From: Neocallimastix lanati (nom. inval.)
Taxonomy: Eukaryota; Neocallimastigomycota; Neocallimastigomycetes; Neocallimastigales; Neocallimastigaceae
NCBI GenBank assembly: GCA_016946835.1
Contig: JACVTC010000027.1
Span: 1,472,001-1,536,000, forward strand
Direction of reading: 5' to 3'
Length of the DNA: 64,000 bases
Made by a program: the position numbers and the translations under genes. Below are positions 60,624 through 64,000 of this stretch, piece by piece; the first letter of the stretch is position 1; every line of letters begins with the position of its first letter. The notes beneath the pieces were generated by a model. That model saw only the letters and a list, made by a program, of their open reading frames with translations. It had not been told where the DNA came from and ran no database searches.

Positions 60624-63288
60624 TTAAGATTCTTCAACTGATTTTGCTAATTCATAGACTCTAGAAGCACTCATTTCTATTTCTTCTATAGTTATTTCTC
60701 CTTTATTTAATGCATCAAGAATACCATTGAAATCATTAACAGAACCTGGCATTATAACATTATTTGTTGCCTTAGCAACCTTATATGGATTTGATATTGG
60801 ATACTTATTACCTGCACCTAATCCTACTAACCAATCCGAGATAACAATACCATTGAATTTAAATTCATTTCTTAATATATCAGAAATTAATTTCTTATTT
60901 TCGTTAGCATGTTCTCCGTTAATTAAATTGTATGAAGTCATTATAACCTTTGGATTAGCTCTCTTAATGGCAATTTCAAATCCCTTTAAGTAAATTTCTC
61001 TTAAGGCTCTTTCAGAAACATGACTATTGTTACTATAACGATTATTTTCTTGATTGTTAGCAGCAAAATGCTTGAGAGTAACGAAGACATTCTTATGCTT
61101 TTGAACTCCTATAGAAATATGAGAAGCAAAGGTACCAGCGATTAATGGATCTTCAGAGTAGTATTCAAAGTTTCTACCACATAAAATATTTCTGTGGATA
61201 TTTAAGGCTGGTGCAAGCCAAAAATTAATCTTGAAATATTCTAATTCACTACCAACAATATCACCACAAATTTCAGCAAGTTGTTTGTTCCAACTTTGAG
61301 CAATGGCTGTTCCGATTGGAATTGCTGTAGTGTATTGGTGAAGAATTTCAGCTCCTTCTGGTGGTTGTGGATTACGAGCATAGTAAGCTTGTTTCGTTTC
61401 ATCTGGAAGAAATTCAATCATAGATTCTGGTGTACTACCGGTGAGAGAGTGTGCTCCATATTCATCCACGAAATAATCCTTTGCAATTCTTAAACCAGCT
61501 GGACCATCAGCCATAGTAAGAGGTTTTAATCCAGCAATCTTAGCTGTTTCACCAGAAGCACCAGCTGTAGTTTCAGTAACAATTTCTGGTCCTTTTTCGT
61601 AAGATCCAATAATTAATTTAATTTTTTCTTCATTAGATAAGGCCTTAATAGCATCATTAACCTTATATTCACTATTATATTCTACTACCTCTTCCTTAAT
61701 TCCATAATCTTTAAGATCAAATACTTTAACTCTACTTAAATCTTCTTCCTCTCTCTTGGTTTTCGGAACAAAATCTTTAAAACCTGGATCACCCATCTTA
61801 TTTTCAACTTTTCTGACATTAATTCTTGAGGCAACATTAATAACACCACAAGGTTTAGTATTTCTACTGGAATTACCCACACGAACAATATAGGAACCTT
61901 TATCTAAGAAATATGTAGCAGTCTCTTCATCATAACTAGCAAAATCAGATAATTTAAAGCCAACTTTTACATTTTGTTTCTTGAATGGTCTTAATTCTTT
62001 AGTTTTCGCAAAGTTTACTAAAATTTGATATGGTTCATCAATAGTAGTACCTGGTTTCGATAAATAAAGTTCTAAAACTTCTTTACCATTAAAACTTCCA
62101 ACATTTTTAACTGAAACATTAGTTTCAAATTCATCGCCAACTAATTTTGAAGATAAGACATTAAAATGAAAATCAGTGTAACCTAAACCAAAACCGAAGG
62201 GATACATTACATCAGCATTTACGGAATCGAAGTAACGGTAACCAACATAGATTCCTTCCTTGTAGTAAGTATCATCTTTATTTCCAAAATCACCAATAGT
62301 TTGATAATCTTCATATTTAGTCCAAGTAGTAGCTAATTTACCTGATGGATACTTTTTACCTGTAACAATGTCAACTAAAGTTTTAGAAGTAGTGACACCA
62401 AGTTGAGATAATAATAAAATATTCTTAACTTCATCAAGACCAGTTAATTCAACTGGACCACCAGTATTTAAAACAAGCATAAATTTTTTGAAGCCTCTCG
62501 CTAAATCTAAAATTATTTTCTTTTCAGTATCAGTGAGAAGAAGATCACCCTTAATAGGATTTCTATCATTAGCTTCTCCTGAAACTCTAGTTAAAACATA
62601 GATAGCTAATTCACCTTCCTTTTCATATGAAATTTCATAATCTTGTTCTGGCATAACAATACCCATAAGTGACATGGGATTTTCCGTTTCACTTTGAACC
62701 TTCTTTGCAAAAGCTTTTTTAGTTTCTTCATAAACTTTATCATACGCATCTAAATAATCCTTGGTTAAAATTTCGAAACCAGCCTTGCTGAAAGCTTGCT
62801 CAATGGAATCGAAAGAACGACAATTAACATCACCAGATCCTGTACCACCCTTAACAGTCATTCTAGCCCCATTACCGTATAAATGAATTTTTTTAATATC
62901 ATTACCAATTGGGAAATCACCATTTTTTCTTAATAAAACAGTACATTCTGATGTGAACTTATCCAAAATATACATATGATTAATTTCAAATTGGGTCATA
63001 CCAGAATTAGCTAATTCGGAATCATTAATATTATTACATTTTGAATTATTTCTTCTGTTAAGATCTATAGATATTAATATATTTAATTTATTTATATTTC
63101 ATTTTTTTTTTTTTAAAAAAAAAAAATAAATTAATAAAAGATATTAGTATTGAATCTTTGTATATTTTAAATATTTTTTAAAAATATTTATATTAATAAT
63201 ATTATACATTACATTTATTATTTTTTCTAGCAAAGGTAACATTAATTATAATTAACGTTACAAGTAAAATATAATTGAAGATTTTCAT
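60624..63288 (-). CDS. GH3 beta-glucosidase, permuted domains, divergent paralogue J
   Basis: Secreted GH3 enzyme of 838 residues. Exon 1 is 63288-63213 (76 nt, MKIFNYILLVTLIIINVTFA signal peptide), the intron 63212-63065 (148 bp, GTAATG...CTATAG) and exon 2 63064-60624. The linker (about 27-47) has its own sequence (NRRNNSKCNNINDSELANSG). The acid/base Glu189 sits in GEANDR, not GEGSDR. The nucleophile Asp769 is in ISDW, the more classical GH3 form. Residues before the barrel read TTAGASGETAKIA in place of ITAAGAAGETARVA. The loop between GAH and HQY is 36 residues. NVIMPGS replaces DIYMPGS. It is the most diverged intact copy and may differ in substrate preference. An overlapping ATG 7 bases upstream is out of frame. 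Confidence 0.91.
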
Positions 63289-64000
63289 CTTTCATTAATT
63301 AAAAAAAAAAAAAATGCTTTAATCTATATATATATATATTTATCTTTTTCAATTTTTGTTATTATATATGTATATTTTATTTAAAAATTTTATTGATAAT
63401 AAAAAAGAAAAAAAGAAAATAAAATGATTCTTTTTATATTTTTAAAATTAAAATTATTTAAATATTTATAAAAATATAGTAATTATAAAAATTATTTTAT
63501 ACCAAACATAAAATATAAAAACTACTATTATTAATAATAAAATTCATTATTAATTATATTTTTTTTTTTTGGAATTACGAATTACATTAATATAGTCTCC
63601 AATACCATAATTAATAATTATAATTTATAAATTTTTCAATATATTTAATAACTTTTTTTTTTTTTTTTTTTTTTTTAATTATATTTCACATTTAACTTAA
63701 TTATTTTAATTTTTTAACTTTATTTTATTTAAAATAATTTAAAAAAAAAAAAAAAAAAAAAAAAGGATAAAACAATTTATTTTTGAAAATTATTATATCA
63801 ATTGTAAAAAACTTTAAAATATAATAAATGCATCATTAATCCAAAATTTTCAATCCAAATTAATAAATTAAAAAATGAATTTTATTATATATCACATTAA
63901 ATATATTTAATTAAATCTAAAATAAAAATTTAATTTTTCTTAAGAAAAATTTAAAGTTTAATAGAAATTATCATAGAAAGATATTATTCTTTACCAAAGA
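63289..64000. other. Upstream region of gene J
   Basis: AT-only sequence with T-runs and A-runs at about 63651-63676 and 63740-63764. The TATA block seen before A-F is not recognisable here. No gene is visible up to the window edge. Confidence 0.45.

Overview
The window is extremely AT-rich eukaryotic DNA with AT-only spacers, long poly-A/poly-T tracts, trinucleotide (AAT) arrays and short GT-AG introns. The main genes encode bacterial-type, secreted family GH3 beta-glucosidases. This combination points to an anaerobic gut fungus (Neocallimastigomycota, such as Piromyces, Neocallimastix or Anaeromyces). That assignment is an inference from composition and gene content. I saw no rRNA or tRNA gene.

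Layout. 1-5.1 kb: a nitroreductase-family gene broken by one in-frame stop; a worn retroelement relic with an Asn/Ser repeat; and an ankyrin plus C6H2 zinc-finger gene whose intron splits a zinc-ligand codon. 5.9-43.3 kb: seven intact GH3 genes. A and B lie on the minus strand, C, D, E and F on the plus strand, and G on the minus strand. A-F are nearly identical and sit in repeated units of about 5.8-6.1 kb; B and C form a large inverted duplication. 44.4-44.65 kb: a MITE-like foldback element with TA target sites. 45.7-46.6 kb: a GH3 pseudogene (H) with two internal deletions. 48.0-49.0 kb: a GC-richer retroelement-like relic on the minus strand. 49-54 kb: AT-rich spacer with little visible content. 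54.0-56.6 kb: GH3 gene I (plus). 57.3-59.7 kb: two retroelement relics with a CPCC zinc-knuckle. 60.6-63.3 kb: GH3 gene J (minus), the most divergent copy.

The GH3 genes share one architecture. A 76-nt first exon encodes a signal peptide and is followed by a phase-1 intron of 96-148 bp. One long exon then carries the domains in permuted order: the GH3 C-terminal sandwich domain first, with the acid/base Glu in GEGSDR; a fibronectin-III-like domain; and the GH3 N-terminal barrel last, with the nucleophile Asp in TDW. This order is known for rumen Firmicutes beta-glucosidases (Butyrivibrio, Ruminococcus), so the catalytic part was probably acquired from gut bacteria and fitted with a fungal secretion exon. 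No dockerin or cellulose-binding module is visible, so the products are likely free secreted enzymes that split cellobiose and short beta-glucans.

The most interesting observations are the secretion exon fixed at 76 nt in nine of nine intact copies, a TATA box at about -131 conserved in five of the six young copies, clear four-gamete violations among A-F (gene conversion or unequal exchange), and a loop about 18-19 residues shorter near the active site in the young clade.
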